This document shows positions 1-12,160 of a DNA stretch of 64,000 nucleotides, piece after piece. Location: NCBI GenBank assembly GCA_014155875.1, contig JACEFZ010015070.1, positions 62,001 through 126,000 on the forward strand, given 5' to 3'. A program made the translations under genes and the position numbers. How positions within the stretch are numbered: position 1 is the stretch's first letter; each line of letters starts with the position of its first letter. The notes under the pieces are model-generated. The model saw nothing but the letters and a program-made list of their open reading frames with translations. It did no database searches and had not been told where the DNA came from. Source of the DNA: Cepaea nemoralis. Lineage: Eukaryota; Mollusca; Gastropoda; Stylommatophora; Helicidae.

Positions 1-235
1 TCATGTGGCACAACTCACCACCCAGTTCCTCGCTGACTACAATGTCCAGACCATTCCGTGGCCAGCCATGTTATCAGGGATGAGCTCGACAGACGGCTCC
101 GCCAGCGAGACGTGGCTCCAGCCAATCTCTGAAAGTTGTCTCTTGCACTGCGGGAAAAGTGGGCAGCCAACGGCTAATCGGATCCATGTCAAGGAAATGT
201 CGTTCTCTGATAGAGGCCATACACCTTACTAAAAC
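1..235 (+). pseudogene. Tc1-like transposase C-terminal fragment
   Basis: The first bases read HVAQLTTQFLADYNVQTIPW, which resembles the region of Tc1-family DDE transposases just before the third catalytic acidic residue. The usual continuation is interrupted by a frame change near 75; further pieces such as ELDRRLRQRDVAP appear in another frame, and stops follow. Only the C-terminal part is present; the rest would lie 5' of the window. It is a dead copy. The family is recognised from motif order only and no terminal inverted repeat is visible. Confidence 0.7.
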
Positions 236-474
236 AGAGACCTCTGTTGCAAAGACTAATAGCCCTAACAAATTGGATTGAAACATTAATTCCGTAAAAT
301 AAAATGTTGATACAATTTTCAATTGAAACTTCTATAATGTTGCGTTTCTTTTTTTGAACAGTATTGATTGCCTGAACACTAGTGCACCAGACTTAATCAT
401 TACAACTCTTTAGAAGTATCTTTACATCTCTTTAGAAGTATATGTAAACATAATTTGTTGTGATCTCTAATATG

Positions 475-860
475 TCATTCAGTAGCATGTCCTTTGCAGA
501 ACCTCGCTCCCATAACAACCTTCTGGAAAACCTCTCGATCATAAGCAAGATGTCCCGCGTCCGATACACCCATCTGGAGATCATCCGCCACATCCTGCAC
601 CCATCTTCTCTTCTGCCTTCCTCTTCCTCTCTTCCCAGGCATATACCCTTCCATTATTGTTCTCTCCAAACTTTCGTGATGTTTCAAGTGACCAAAATAT
701 TTCAATTTTCTTTGTTTTATCGTCTTTAACAGCCAACCTTCTTCGGTATTCAGCTCTTGAAGTATGGATGCATTTGTTCTTTTCTTTACCCAAGATATTC
801 TTAGAACTCGTCTATAACATTTATTTTCAAGGGCAATTTTGTGCTGTTTAGTTTGTTTAG
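475..860 (-). pseudogene. LINE reverse-transcriptase ORF, C-terminal end
   Basis: On the minus strand an open stretch ends with the hallmark tail of many non-LTR retrotransposon ORF2 proteins: a FGHLKHHESLERTIMEG block, then GKRGRGRQKRRWVQDVADDL, then a REVFQK block and a stop near 475. Upstream the same frame reads YRRVLRISWVKKRTN. This tail follows the reverse transcriptase and is typical of RTE-like families whose products are often named endonuclease-reverse transcriptase. The catalytic part is absent, so this is a 5'-truncated insertion. Confidence 0.75.
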
Positions 861-944
861 TAAGTGTCCAGGTCTCACAGGTGTATGTTGCAATGGGAAA
901 TGGTATTTCCTAATATGTATAGAGATGAAACTTTATCTTTTGAG

Positions 945-2908
945 TTGATCTGGCTTTGTTGATGTTTTACATTAGTTTAGATCTTTAGACTGACCTATTT
1001 GATTCATGTCTTACAATAGTTTAGATCTCTGGACTGATCTATTTGATTGATGTCTTACATTAGTTTAGATCTCTAGACTGATCTATTTGATTGATGTCTT
1101 ACCATAGTTTAGATCTCTGGACTGATCTATTTGATTGATGTCTAACATTAGTTTAGATCTCTGGACTGATCTATTTGATTGATGTCTTACATTAGTTTAG
1201 GTCTCTGGACTGATCTATTTGATTGATGTCTTACATTAGTTTAGGTCTCTGGACTGATCTATTTGATTGATGTCTTACATTAGTTTAGATCTTTAGACTG
1301 ACCTATTTGATTCATGTCTTACAATAGTTTAGATCTCTGGACTGATCTATTTGATTCATGTCTTACAATAGTTTAGATCTCTGGACTGATCTATTTGATT
1401 GATGTCTTACATTAGTTTCTAGATCTCTGGACTGATCATATTGATTCACGTCTTACATTAGTTTAGATCTTTAGACTGACCTATTTGATTCATGTCTTAC
1501 AATAGTTTAGATCTCTGGACTGATCTATTTGATTCATGTCTTACAATAGTTTAGATCTCTGGACTGATCTATTTGATTCATGTCTTACAATAGTTTAGAT
1601 CTCTGGACTGATCTATTTGATTCATGTCTTACAATAGTTTAGATCTCTAGACTGATCTATTGATCATGTCTACAATAGTTTAGATCTCTGGGACTGATCT
1701 ATTTGATCATGTCTACAATAGTTTAGATCTCTGGACTGATCTATTGATTCATGTCTTACAATAGTTTATATCTCGGGACTGATCCTATTGATTGATGTCT
1801 AACATTAGTTTAGAGCTCTAGACTGATCTATTTGATGATGTCTAACATTAGTTTAGATCTCTGGACTGATCTATTTGATTGATGTCTAACATTAGTTTAG
1901 ATCTCTGGACTGATCTATTTGATTGATGTCTAACATTAGTTTAGATCTCTGGACTGATCTATTTGATTGATGTCTTACATTAGTTTAGATCTCTGGACTG
2001 ACCTATTTGATTGATGTCTTACCATAGTTTAGATCTCTGGACTGATCTATTTGATTCATGTCTTACCATAGTTTAGATCTCTGGACTGATCTATTTGATT
2101 CATGTCTTACATTAGTTTAGATCTCTGGACTGATCTATTTGATTGATGTCTTACCATAGTTTAGATCTCTGGACTGATCTATTTGATTCATGTCTTACCA
2201 TAGTTTAGATCTCTGGACTGATCTATTTGATTCATGTCTTACATTAGTTTAGATCTCTGGACTGATCTATTTGATTCATGTCTTACCATAGTTTAGATCT
2301 CTGGACTGATCTATTTGATTCATGTCTTACAATAGTTTAGATCTCTAGACTGATCTATTTGATTCATGTCTTACCATAGTTTAGATCTCTGGACTGATCT
2401 ATTTGATTCATGTCTTACAATAGTTTAGATCTCTGGACTGATCTATTTGATTCATGTCTTACAATAGTTTAGATCTCTAGACTGATCTATTTGATTCATG
2501 TCTGACCATAGTTTAGATCTCTGGACTGATCTATTTGATTGATGTCTTACCATAGTTTAGATCTCTGGACTGATCTATTTGATTGATGTTTTACATTAGT
2601 TTAGATCTTTAGACTGACCTATTTGATTCATGTTTTACAATAGTTTAGATCTCTGGACTGATCTATTTGATTGATGTCTTACAATAGTTTTGATCTCAGC
2701 GCTGAACTACTTCATTGATGTCTTACATTAGTTTTGATCTCTGCACTGATAAAATTATTGATGTATTACAATGAATTGATCTACTTTCTTAATCGATTTA
2801 CTTTTTTTAATGACTATCATGAGCATAGATTTGTAAACTGATATACTTAATTGATATTGTACATTAGTTTAGATCTCTGAATTTATCTTCTTGATTGATG
2901 CCTTGCAG
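945..2908. repeat. 44-bp minisatellite, about 42 units, ending at an RFX splice acceptor
   Basis: Tandem units of 44 bp contain TTTAGATCTCTGGACTGATC and TTTGATTGATGTCTTAC. Variants differ at a few fixed positions (GATTGATG/GATTCATG, ACATTAG/ACAATAG/ACCATAG). Units are regular to about 2690 and then decay. The last recognisable unit runs directly into the splice acceptor at 2907-2908: TTGATTGATGCCTTGCAG is a unit segment (TTGATTGATGTCTTACA) with a proper AG. The array therefore occupies the 3' end of the intron preceding the first visible RFX exon. Confidence 0.95.
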
Positions 2909-3072
2909 TAATCTTGATCCGGTTGAAAAAATGGAAAAACGAATGCCTAAAGAGAAACTGTTTGCACTATGTCGGTATGAGCCACTGCTGAATTGGGTGC
3001 GCAGGTCAGACTATGCATTTTACCAGGCATTGGTAGAGGTTCTGATCCCTGATGTGCTGCGACCGATCCCAA
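2909..3072 (+). CDS. RFX-family transcription factor, exon A (first visible exon)
   Basis: This is the first in-window exon of a gene encoding a winged-helix RFX transcription factor of the RFX1/2/3 type, which binds X-box DNA as a dimer and controls ciliary genes in animals. The exon encodes KEKLFALCRYEPLLNWVRR, then QALVEVLIPDVLRPIPS, part of the conserved dimerisation region. The acceptor is CCTTGCAG at 2901-2908 and the donor GTAAGT begins at 3073. It enters at the third codon position and leaves in phase 1, matching exon B. The DNA-binding domain and start codon must lie upstream of the window. Human paralogues RFX1, RFX2 and RFX3 are all similar here, so no single symbol is assigned. 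Confidence 0.9.
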
Positions 3073-3149
3073 GTAAGTTGCTGGAGTATAAATGTGCTGT
3101 TTGAACAGAGAATCCATGAACGCTAGATGTGTAGTGTGTAGCCTGGCCT

Positions 3150-3275
3150 TTGTCACTACTCTCAACTGCATACCACAGAGTTATATATCATATGAAATGA
3201 ATAGATGAATCATAATCTGGTTGAAATACATAACGTGCGGTCACTGATGCTGGCTGAATGTATATTGATGCGCTG
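3150..3275 (-). mobile_element. Degenerate Penelope-like element 3' fragment (remote)
   Basis: A sequence of about 125 bp around GAGTTATATATCATATGAAA recurs at 54745-54895 and more distantly at 38437-38590. The last of these begins with the same 3'-terminal sequence as the Penelope-like arms at 59453 and 60721. The element relationship is therefore inferred through an intermediate copy. No coding sequence remains. Confidence 0.45.
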
Positions 3276-5090
3276 ACACATTCAAACAGTATCATTTTAA
3301 CTCTTTCAGGACAATGATTGTTTCCATGTTTCTTGCTGTACAGTGCAGACAATATAAGGTGAACTTACTTGTGACTCAAGAAATTGTTCTTCTTATCAGA
3401 AATTCCTTCTTATTAGAGTTCAAGCATGTAGTAATGCATTTATAACGTACAATACAATAGTTCTCTTCACACAGAAAAGTGCACACATCCGGAGCTAGCC
3501 TTAGGCGGTTGCACAGTAACACCGTATTTTACCTCCTTGTTTTCGAGTTATCATATACCGTACTTGTATTCCAGGTTATCGTAAATACTGAGGTCGCGTT
3601 TCAGAAAATTATACAGGACATTTAATGTAGATTTAGACAATGGCATCTTTATGTGTGTACCTATTGCCATATAGTATTTACTTATGATGATATGGTTAGA
3701 CAAGATCGGGAAAACCCGAGAATTAAAAGCACGCATAAGCACGAGTGCGCACCAACGTAAACAGGACAGTGATGTTGTGTTGACAACAGAGACTGGCTGT
3801 TTTGGATTCCGGAGCATTTTCATGTGGCTAGGAATCTTGTGGATATTAGTCAATGATTATCAAGATGACAATAGAGAGAAGAATACTGTAGCAGATTACT
3901 GGCATTAGTTATGGAGAAAACACGGACGGAAAACCTAGACTGAATTGACACGGCAGTAAAGCCAGACTTGGTTAACAGAACGAAGAAGGTATACAGATGA
4001 ACAGCGGCCAGGGCAACTTTGTAACAAGGTTTGGGTAGTTAACATTATAAACTTGTCATTAGATCTTAAATACCTGCCTCGTAAAAAGAGGCAATTTAAG
4101 AAGGCAAATTGATATGTGATCTCAACAAACATTACTATCTGTATTATTAAAACAGCATTATTGACTGTTGAACCAGCAGTCTCTGATTCCACTTTGTACG
4201 TTGCCAGTTGGAGGCTCCAGTTACTGCCAATGTTATTAGTTTGTGTTGAGCCTAATCTAGTTAAGCCGGACTGTTGATTTCATGGAAATTCAGATTCAAA
4301 TTATGTTAGGAAAGAGGGAACAACAGCTTTCTGGCACCTATATCTATTTGAATCTTTTAAACTCACTTGAAAATACACCAAAATAACTGCTAAATTCTCC
4401 ATTCTTACCATCGCTTAAATTTGTTCAGCTGTCAGGTGAACGGGGTGTTTTCCTGTATGTGTACAGGTTGCGAATGAAAATTGGTCACACCATTTCATGG
4501 AAACATAATCTGGGTGTGGTAGCTAATTTAAAAGTTATTTCTCACACACATATGCAGTTGCTTTAAAGCCACATTAAATAGTGAAAGGCCTGTTCAGACT
4601 TCCATTTCTCCTTAATTAAAAATGTCCAACAGTGATAAAATGAAACAAAACATTCAGTTGAAGTGAGGAGCCTTAGTCACCAACTCTTCAGTATCAGCGA
4701 TACTTTTAGCCAGCCATAATACTGGTTCATCAGCATTTATGTTTTAATATGTTGTTGCTTAAAATACGACTTGTTTACGCTTTCCACATACATCTTTTTT
4801 CTGTCTTCCTCTTCTCCTCTAGCCAAGTATTTTCTCACATCTCTAATTCCATTTCCTAATCCACCTTTTATGTTGACATGCCTCTTAAATTTAATTTATT
4901 TCTGTATGATTTTGATGAACAATCAAGTAATACCTGTAGCTATGACTACCTCAGCGTATGTTTCTTCTCTGTCCACATTCTTAGTATTCTTCTCAACTGT
5001 ATATTCTTAATCCATTGAAAATAAAGTTTGTTTGTTCATTCTCAACATCCACATCTTATGTTATGTAATAGAAGCTTTGTAATCCATGTT
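3276..5090. other. RFX intron, apparently unique sequence
   Basis: AT-rich intronic sequence with no convincing exon, repeat array or transposase homology. Short open frames here show no recognisable motif and have no splice-site pairing that I could support. Confidence 0.5.
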
Positions 5091-5094
5091 ATAT

Positions 5095-5290
5095 TCCTGT
5101 TTTCATCATCATCAGGTGCCTTGCAGACTGGCATGGGCAGACATGCTTCTCCACATCTTGCATCTCCAACAAGATGTATCAACTTGTGTACTGACATTTT
5201 CCTGTAACCTTTATGACAGTCTATCGAGAATCGTCTCTGGCTGTCTTCTTGTACCTCTCCTCCCATAAATCTATCCATATGTTACTTGTT
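5095..5290 (-). pseudogene. LINE 3' end fragment (RTE-like family)
   Basis: The minus strand contains a decayed RRGTRRQPETILDRL block, comparable to RGRPREIMLDGLRRW in the copies at 26063 and 30501. It ends with the same signature, CAAGGCACCTGATGATGATG, seen as CAAGGCACTTGATGATGATG in the 30501 copy. Stops and frameshifts are present. It lies immediately before the 70-bp satellite. Confidence 0.6.
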
Positions 5291-5329
5291 TCACTCTTTC
5301 TCTTCTCATAACGTATCAATAACATATCA

Positions 5330-8300
5330 GCTGCCTCTTGCTGATGTTGGTGATAAGTCATCTGTGTGTCTCAGTTGATGTTTGTTATCATGTCATTGGT
5401 GTTCACTTGCTGATGTTTGTGATAAGTCATCTGGTGTGTCTCAGTTGATGTTTTGTTATCATGACATTGGTGTTCACTTGCTGATGTTTGTGATAAGTCA
5501 TCTGTGTGTCTCAGTTGATGTTTTGTTATCATGTCATTGGTGTTCACTTGCTGGTGTTTGTGATAAGTCATCTGTGTGTCTCAGTTGATGTTTTGTTATC
5601 ATGACATTGTTGTTCACTTGCTGATGTTTGTGATAAGTCATCTGTGTGTCTCAGTTGATGTTTTGTTATCATGACATTGGTGTTCACTTGCTGATGTTTG
5701 TGATAAGTCATCTGTGTGTCTCAGTTGATGTTTTGTTATCATGACATTGGTGTTCACTTGCTGATGTTTGTGATAAGTCATCTGTGTGTCTCAGTTGATG
5801 TTTTGTTATCATGTCATTGGTGTTCACTTGCTGGTGTTTGTGATAAGTCATCTGTGTGTCTCAGTTGATGTTTTGTTATCATGACATTGTTGTTCACTTG
5901 CTGATGTTTGTGATAAGTCATCTGTGTGTCTCAGTTGATGTTTTGTTATCATGACATTGGTGTTCACTTGCTGATGTTTGTGATAAGTCATCTGTGTGTC
6001 TCAGTTGATGTTTTGTTATCATGACATTGTTGTTCACTTGCTGATGTTTGTGATAAGTCATCTGTGTGTCTCAGTTGATGTTTTGTTATCATGTCATTGT
6101 TGTTCACTTGCTGGTGTTTGTGATAAGTCATCTGTTGTGTCTCAGTTGATGTTTTGTTATCATGTCATTGTTGTTCACTTGCTGATGTTTGTGATAAGTC
6201 ATCTGTGTGTCTCAGTTGATGTTTTGTTATCATGACATTGGTGTTCACTTGCTGATGTTTGTGATAAGTCATCTGTGTGTCTCAGTTGATGTTTTGGTAT
6301 CATGACATTGGTGTTCACTTGCTGGTGTTGTTATAAGTCATCTGTGTGTCTCAGTTGATGTTTTGTTATCATGACATTGGTGTTCACTTGCTGGTGTTTG
6401 TGATAAGTCATCTGTGTGTCTCAGTTGATGTTTTGTTATCATGACATTGTTGTTCACTTGCTGGTGTTGTGATAAGTCATCTGTGTGTCTCAGTTGATGT
6501 TTTGTTATCATGTCATTGTTGTTCACTTGCTGATGTTTGTGATAAGTCATCTGTGTGTCTCAGTTGATGTTTGTTATCATGTCCATGTTGTTCACTTGCT
6601 GGTGTTTGTGATAAGTCATCTGTGTGTCTCAGGTGATGTTTTGTTATCATGTCATTGGTGTTCACTTGCTGATGTTTGTGATAAGTCATCTGTGTGTCTC
6701 AGTTGATGTTTTGTATCATGTCATTGGTGTTCACTTGCTGATGTTGTGATAAGTCATCTGTGTGTCTCAGTTGATGTTTTTGTTATCATGACATGTTGTT
6801 CACTTGCTGGTGTTGTGATAAGTCATCTGTGTGTCTCAGTTGATGTTTTGTTATCATGTCATTGTGTTCACTTGCTGATGTTTGTGATAAGTCATCTGTG
6901 TGTCTCAGTTGATGTTTTGTTATCATGACATTGTTGTTCACTTGCTGGTGTTTGTAGATAAGTCATCTGTGTGTCTCAGTTGAGTTTTTATCATGCCATT
7001 GGTGTTCACTTGCTGATGTTTTGTGATAAGTCATCTGTGTGTCTCAGTTGATGTGTTGTTATCATGACATTGGTGTCACTTGCTGTGTTTGTGATAAGTC
7101 ATCTGTGTGTCTCAGTGATGCTTTAGTATCATGACATTGTTGTTCACTTGCTGATGTTTGTGATAAGTCATCTGTGTGTCTCAGTTGATGTTTTGTTATC
7201 ATGACATTGGTGTTCACTTGCTGATGTTTGTGATAAGTCATCTGTGTGTCTCAGTTGATGTTTTGTTATCATGACATTGGTGTTCACTTGCTGATGTTTG
7301 TGATAAGTCATCTGTGTGTCTCATGTTGATGTTTTGTTATCATGACATTGTTGTTCACTTGCTTGATGTTTGTGATAAGTCATCTGTGTGTCTCAGTTGA
7401 TGTTTTGTTATCATGTCATTGTTGTTCACTTGCTGGTGTTTGTGATAAGTCATCTGTGTGTCTCAGTTGATGTTTTGTTATCATGACATTGTTGTTTCAC
7501 TTGCTGGTGTTTGTGATAAGTCATCTGTGTGTCTCAGTTGATGTTTTGTTATCATGACATTGGTGTTCACTTGCTGATGTTTGTGATAAGTCATCTGTGT
7601 GTCTCAGTTGATGTTTTGTTATCATGACATTGGTGTCACTTGCTGATGTTTGTGATAAGTCATCTGTGTGTCTCAGTTGATGTTTTGTTATCATGTCATT
7701 GGTGTTCACTTGCTGATGTTTGTGATAAGTCATCTGTGTGTCTCAGTGATGTTTTTTGTATCATGACATTGGTGTTCACTTGCTGATGTTTGTGATAAGT
7801 CATCTGTGTGTCTCAGTTGATGTTTTGTTATCATGTCATTGGTGTTCACTTGCTGATGTTTGTGATAAGTCATCTGTGTGTCTCAGTTGATGTTTTGTTA
7901 TCATGACATTGTTGTTCACTTGCTGATGTTTGTGATAAGTTGTCTGTGTGTCTCAGTTGATGTTTTTGTTATCATGACATTGTTGTTCACTTGCTGATGT
8001 TTGTGATAAGTCATCTGTGTGTCTCAGTTGATGTTTTGTTATCATGTCATTGGTGTTCACTTGCTGATGTTTGTGATAAGTCATCTGTGTGTCTCAGTTG
8101 ATGTTTTGTTATCATGACATTGTTGTTCACTTGCTGATGTTTGTGATAAGTCATCTGTGTGTCTCAGTTGATGTTTTGTTATCATGACATTGGTGTTCAC
8201 TTGCTGATGTTTGTGATAAGTCATCTGTGTGTCTCAGTTGATGTTTTGTTATCATGTCATTGGTGTTCACTTGCTGATGTTTGTGATAAGTCATCTGTGT

Positions 8301-11300
8301 GTCTCAGTTGATGTTTTGTTATCATGACATTGGTGTTCACTTGCTGATGTTTGTGATAAGTCATCTGTGTGTCTCAGTTGATGTTTTGTTATCATGACAT
8401 TGTTGTTCACTTGCTGATGTTTGTGATAAGTCATCTGTGTGTCTCAGTTGATGTTTTGTTATCATGACATTGGTGTTCACTTGCTGATGTTTGTGATAAG
8501 TCATCTGTGTGTCTCAGTTGATGTTTTGTTATCATGTCATTGGTGTTCACTTGCTGATGTTTGTGATAAGTCATCTGTGTGTCTCAGTTGATGTTTTGTT
8601 ATCATGACATTGGTGTTCACTTGCTGATGTTTGTGATAAGTCATCTGTGTGTCTCAGTTGATGTTTTTTGTTTATCATGACATTGGTGTTCACTTGCTGA
8701 TGTTTGTGATAAGTCATCCTGTGTGTCTCAGTTGATGTTTTGTATCATGACATTGTTGTTCACTTGCTGATGTTTGTGATAAGTCATCTGTGTGTCTCAG
8801 TTGATGTTTTGTTATCATGTACATTGTTGTTCACTTGCTGATGTTTGTGATAAGTCATCTGTGTGTCTCAGTTGATGTTTTGTATCATGACATTGGTGTT
8901 CACTTGCTGATGTTTGTGATAAGTCATCTGTGTGTCTCAGTTGATGTTTTGTTATCATGACATTGGTTGTTCACTTGCTGATGTTTGTGATAAGTCATCT
9001 GTGTGTCTCAGTTGATGTTTTGTTATCATGACATTGGTGTTCACTTGCTGATGTTTGTGATAAGTCATCTGTGTGTCTCAGTTGATGTTTTGTTATCATG
9101 ACATTGGTGTTCACTTGCTGATGTTTGTGATAAGTCATCTGTGTGTCTCAGTTGATGTTTTGTTATCATGACATTGTGTTCACTTGCTGATGTTTGTTGA
9201 TAAGTCATCTGTGTGTCTCAGTTGATGTTTTGTTATCATGAATTGGTTGTTCACTTGCTGGATGTTTGTGATAAGTCATCTGTGTGTCTCAGTTGATGTT
9301 TTGTTATCATGTACACTTGTTGTTCACTCGTCTGATGTTTGTGATAAGTCATCTGTGTGTCTCAGTTGATGTTTTGTTATCATGACATTGGTGTTCACTT
9401 GCTGATGTTTGTGATAAGTCATCTGTGTGTCCAGTTGATGTTTTGTTATCATGACATTGGTTGTTCACTTGCTGATGTTTGTGATAAGTCATCTGTGTGT
9501 CTCAGTTGATGTTTTGTTATCATGTCATGGGTTCACTTGCTGTGTTTGTGATAAGCATCTGGTGTCTCAGTTGATGTTTGTTATCATGACATTGTTGTTC
9601 ACTTGCTGGTGTTTGTGATAAGTCATCTGTGTGTCTCAGTTGATGTTTTGTTATCATGACATTGGTGTTCACTTGCTGATGTTTGTGATAAGTCATCTGT
9701 GTGTCTCAGTTGATGTTTTGTTATCATGACATTGGTGTTCACTTGCTGATGTTTGTGATAAGTCATCTGTGTGTCTCAGTTGATGTTTGTTATCATGACA
9801 TTGTGTTCACTTGCTGGTGTTTGTGATAAGTCATCTGTGTGTCTCAGTTGATGTTTTGTTATCATGACATTGTTGTTCACTTGCTGATGTTTGTGATAAG
9901 TCATCTGTGTGTCTCAGTTGATGTTTTGTTATCATGACATTGTTGTTCACTTGCTGGTGTTTGTGATAAGTCATCTGTGTGTCTCAGTTGATGTTTTGTT
10001 ATCATGTCATTGGTGTTCACTTGCTGATGTTTGTGATAAGTCATCTGTGTGTCTCAGTTGATGTTTTGTTATCATGACATTGGTGTTCACTTGCTGATGT
10101 TTGTGATAAGTCATCTGTGTGTCTCAGTTGATGTTTTGTTATCATGTCATTGGTGTAAGTCATCTGTTGTATCCGTGATGTTTTTTTATCATGACATTGT
10201 TGTTCACTTTGCTGATGTTTGTGCAATAACGTTGTCTGTGTGTCTCAGTTGATGTTTTGTTATCATGACATTGTTGTTCACTTGCTGATGTTTGTGATAA
10301 GTCATCTGTAGTGTCTCAGTGATGTTTTTTTATCATGATCATTTGTTGTTCACTTGCTGGTTGTTGTGATAAGTAATCTGTGTGTCTCAGTTGATGTTTT
10401 TTTACCCATAAATGACATTGTTTAGTTCACTTGCTGATGTTTGTGATAGTCATCTGTGTGTCTCAGGTTGATGTTTTGGTCAATGACATTGGTGTTCACT
10501 TGCTTGGTGAAGTGTTGTGATAAGTCATCTGTGTGTCTCAGTTGATGTTTTTGTTATCCTGACATTGGTGTTCACTTGCTGATCGTTTGTGATCAGTCAT
10601 CTGTGTGTCTGCAGTTGATTTTTTGTTATCATGCCATTTGGTGTTCACTTGCTGCTTGCTTTGCTTGATAAGTCATCTGTGTGTCTTCAGTTGCTGTTTT
10701 GTGTATCATGACATTGTGTTCACTTGCTGATGTTTGTGATAAGTCATCTGTGTGTCTCAGTTGATGTTTTGTTATCATGACATTGGTGTTCACTTGCTGG
10801 TGTTTGTGATAAGTCATCTGTGTGTCTCAGTTGATGTTTTGTTATCATGACATTGGTGTTCACTTGCTGATGTTTGTGATAAGTCATCTGTGTGTCTCAG
10901 TGATGTTTTGTTATCATGACATTGGTGTTCACTTGCTGATGTTTGTGATAAGTCATCTGTGTGTCTCAGTTGATGTTTTGTTATCATGACATTGGTGTTC
11001 ACTTGCTGATGTTTGTGATAAGTCATCTGTGTGTCTCAGTTGATGTTTTGTTATCATGACATTGGTGTTCACTTGCTGGTGTTTGTGATAAGTCATCTGT
11101 GTGTCTCAGTTGATGTTTTGTTATCATGACATTGGTGTTCACTTGCTGGTGTTTGTGATAAGTCATCTGTGTGTCTCAGTTGATGTTTTGTTATCATGAC
11201 ATTGGTGTTCACTTGCTGATGTTTGTGATTAAGTCATCTGTGTGTCTCAGTGATGTTTTGTTATCATGACATTGGTGTTCACTTGCTGTGTTTGTGATAA

Positions 11301-11910
11301 GTCATCTGTGTGTCTCAGTTGATGTTTTGTTATCATGACATGGGTGTTCACTTGCTGATGTTGTGATAAGTCATCTGTGTGTCTCAGTTGATGTTTTGTT
11401 ATCATGACATGGTGTTCACTTGCTGATGTTTGTGATAAGTCATCTGTGTGTCTCAGTTGTTTTGTTATCAGACATTGTTGTTCACTGCTGTGTTTGTGAT
11501 AAGTCATCTGTGTGTCTCAGTTGATGTTTTGTTATCATGACATTGGTGTTCACTTGCTGATGTTTGTGATAAGTCATCTGTGTGTCTCAGTTGATGTTTT
11601 GTTATCATGACATTGGTGTTCACTTGCTGATGTTTGTGATAAGTCATCTGTGTGTCTCAGTGATGTTTGTTATCATGACATTGGTGTTCACTTGCTGATG
11701 TTTGTGATAAGTCATCTGTGTGTCTCAGTTGATGTTTTGTTATCATGACATTGGTGTTCACTTGCTGATGTTTGTGATAAGTCATCTGTGTGTCTCAGTT
11801 GATGTTTTGTTATCATGACATTGGTGTTCACTTGCTGATGTTTGTGATAAGTCATCTGTGTGTCTCAGTTGATGTTTTGTTATCATGACATTGTTGTTCA
11901 CTTGCTGGTG
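5330..11910. repeat. 70-bp satellite, about 94 units, in RFX intron A-B
   Basis: About 6.6 kb of head-to-tail 70-bp units, each containing GTGATAAGTCATCTGTGTGT, CTCAGTTGATGTTTTG and CACTTGCTGATG. Most units are almost identical; two positions vary repeatedly (GACATTGG/GTCATTGT and CTGATG/CTGGTG), and indel-rich units cluster near 6950-7110, 9240-9600 and 10140-10700. The array ends a few bases before the exon B acceptor. Each unit contains a TGTGTGTCTCAG stretch that resembles a 3' splice site. Confidence 0.97.
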
Positions 11911-11927
11911 TTTGCATCTTCTTTCAG

Positions 11928-12025
11928 GCTCTCTAACTCAAGCCATCCGTAACTTTGCCAAAAGCTTAGAAGGGTGGCTGAAAAATGCTATGCAAACTAT
12001 TCCAGAGGAGATGGTGAAAACCAAG
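11928..12025 (+). CDS. RFX-family transcription factor, exon B
   Basis: Encodes SLTQAIRNFAKSLEGWLKNA and then MQTIPEEMVKTK, a strongly conserved helix-rich segment of RFX dimerisation regions. The acceptor is CTTCTTTCAG ending at 11927 and the donor GTAGGT starts at 12026. The 98-nt exon takes phase 1 from exon A and ends in phase 0. The preceding intron is about 8.9 kb, mostly satellite. The exon's last 18 bases and donor are partly duplicated just downstream. Confidence 0.92.
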
Positions 12026-12160
12026 GTAGGTTCCCCCAGGTACAATCATTTAACATTATTGATTTCTACTTGGTAGAGATGGTGAAAATCAAGGTGTTTT
12101 CCATCAGGTACACTCATTTAACATATTTGTTTTCTACCTGGTAGAGATAGGCTAGCAATG
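12008..12160. repeat. 68-bp duplication of the exon B donor junction
   Basis: The segment starting GAGATGGTGAAAACCAAG at 12008 (exon B end plus donor and following intron) is repeated 68 bp later as GAGATGGTGAAAATCAAG followed by GTGTTTTCC at 12076. A third start, GAGATAGG, appears at 12144. The second copy keeps the GT but loses the good donor context. These copies lead straight into the 31-bp array. Confidence 0.85.

Noticed and set aside
5330..11910. Regularly spaced repeats as a CRISPR-like array
   Set aside because: Units are contiguous and near-identical with no unique spacers, and the context is a eukaryotic intron.
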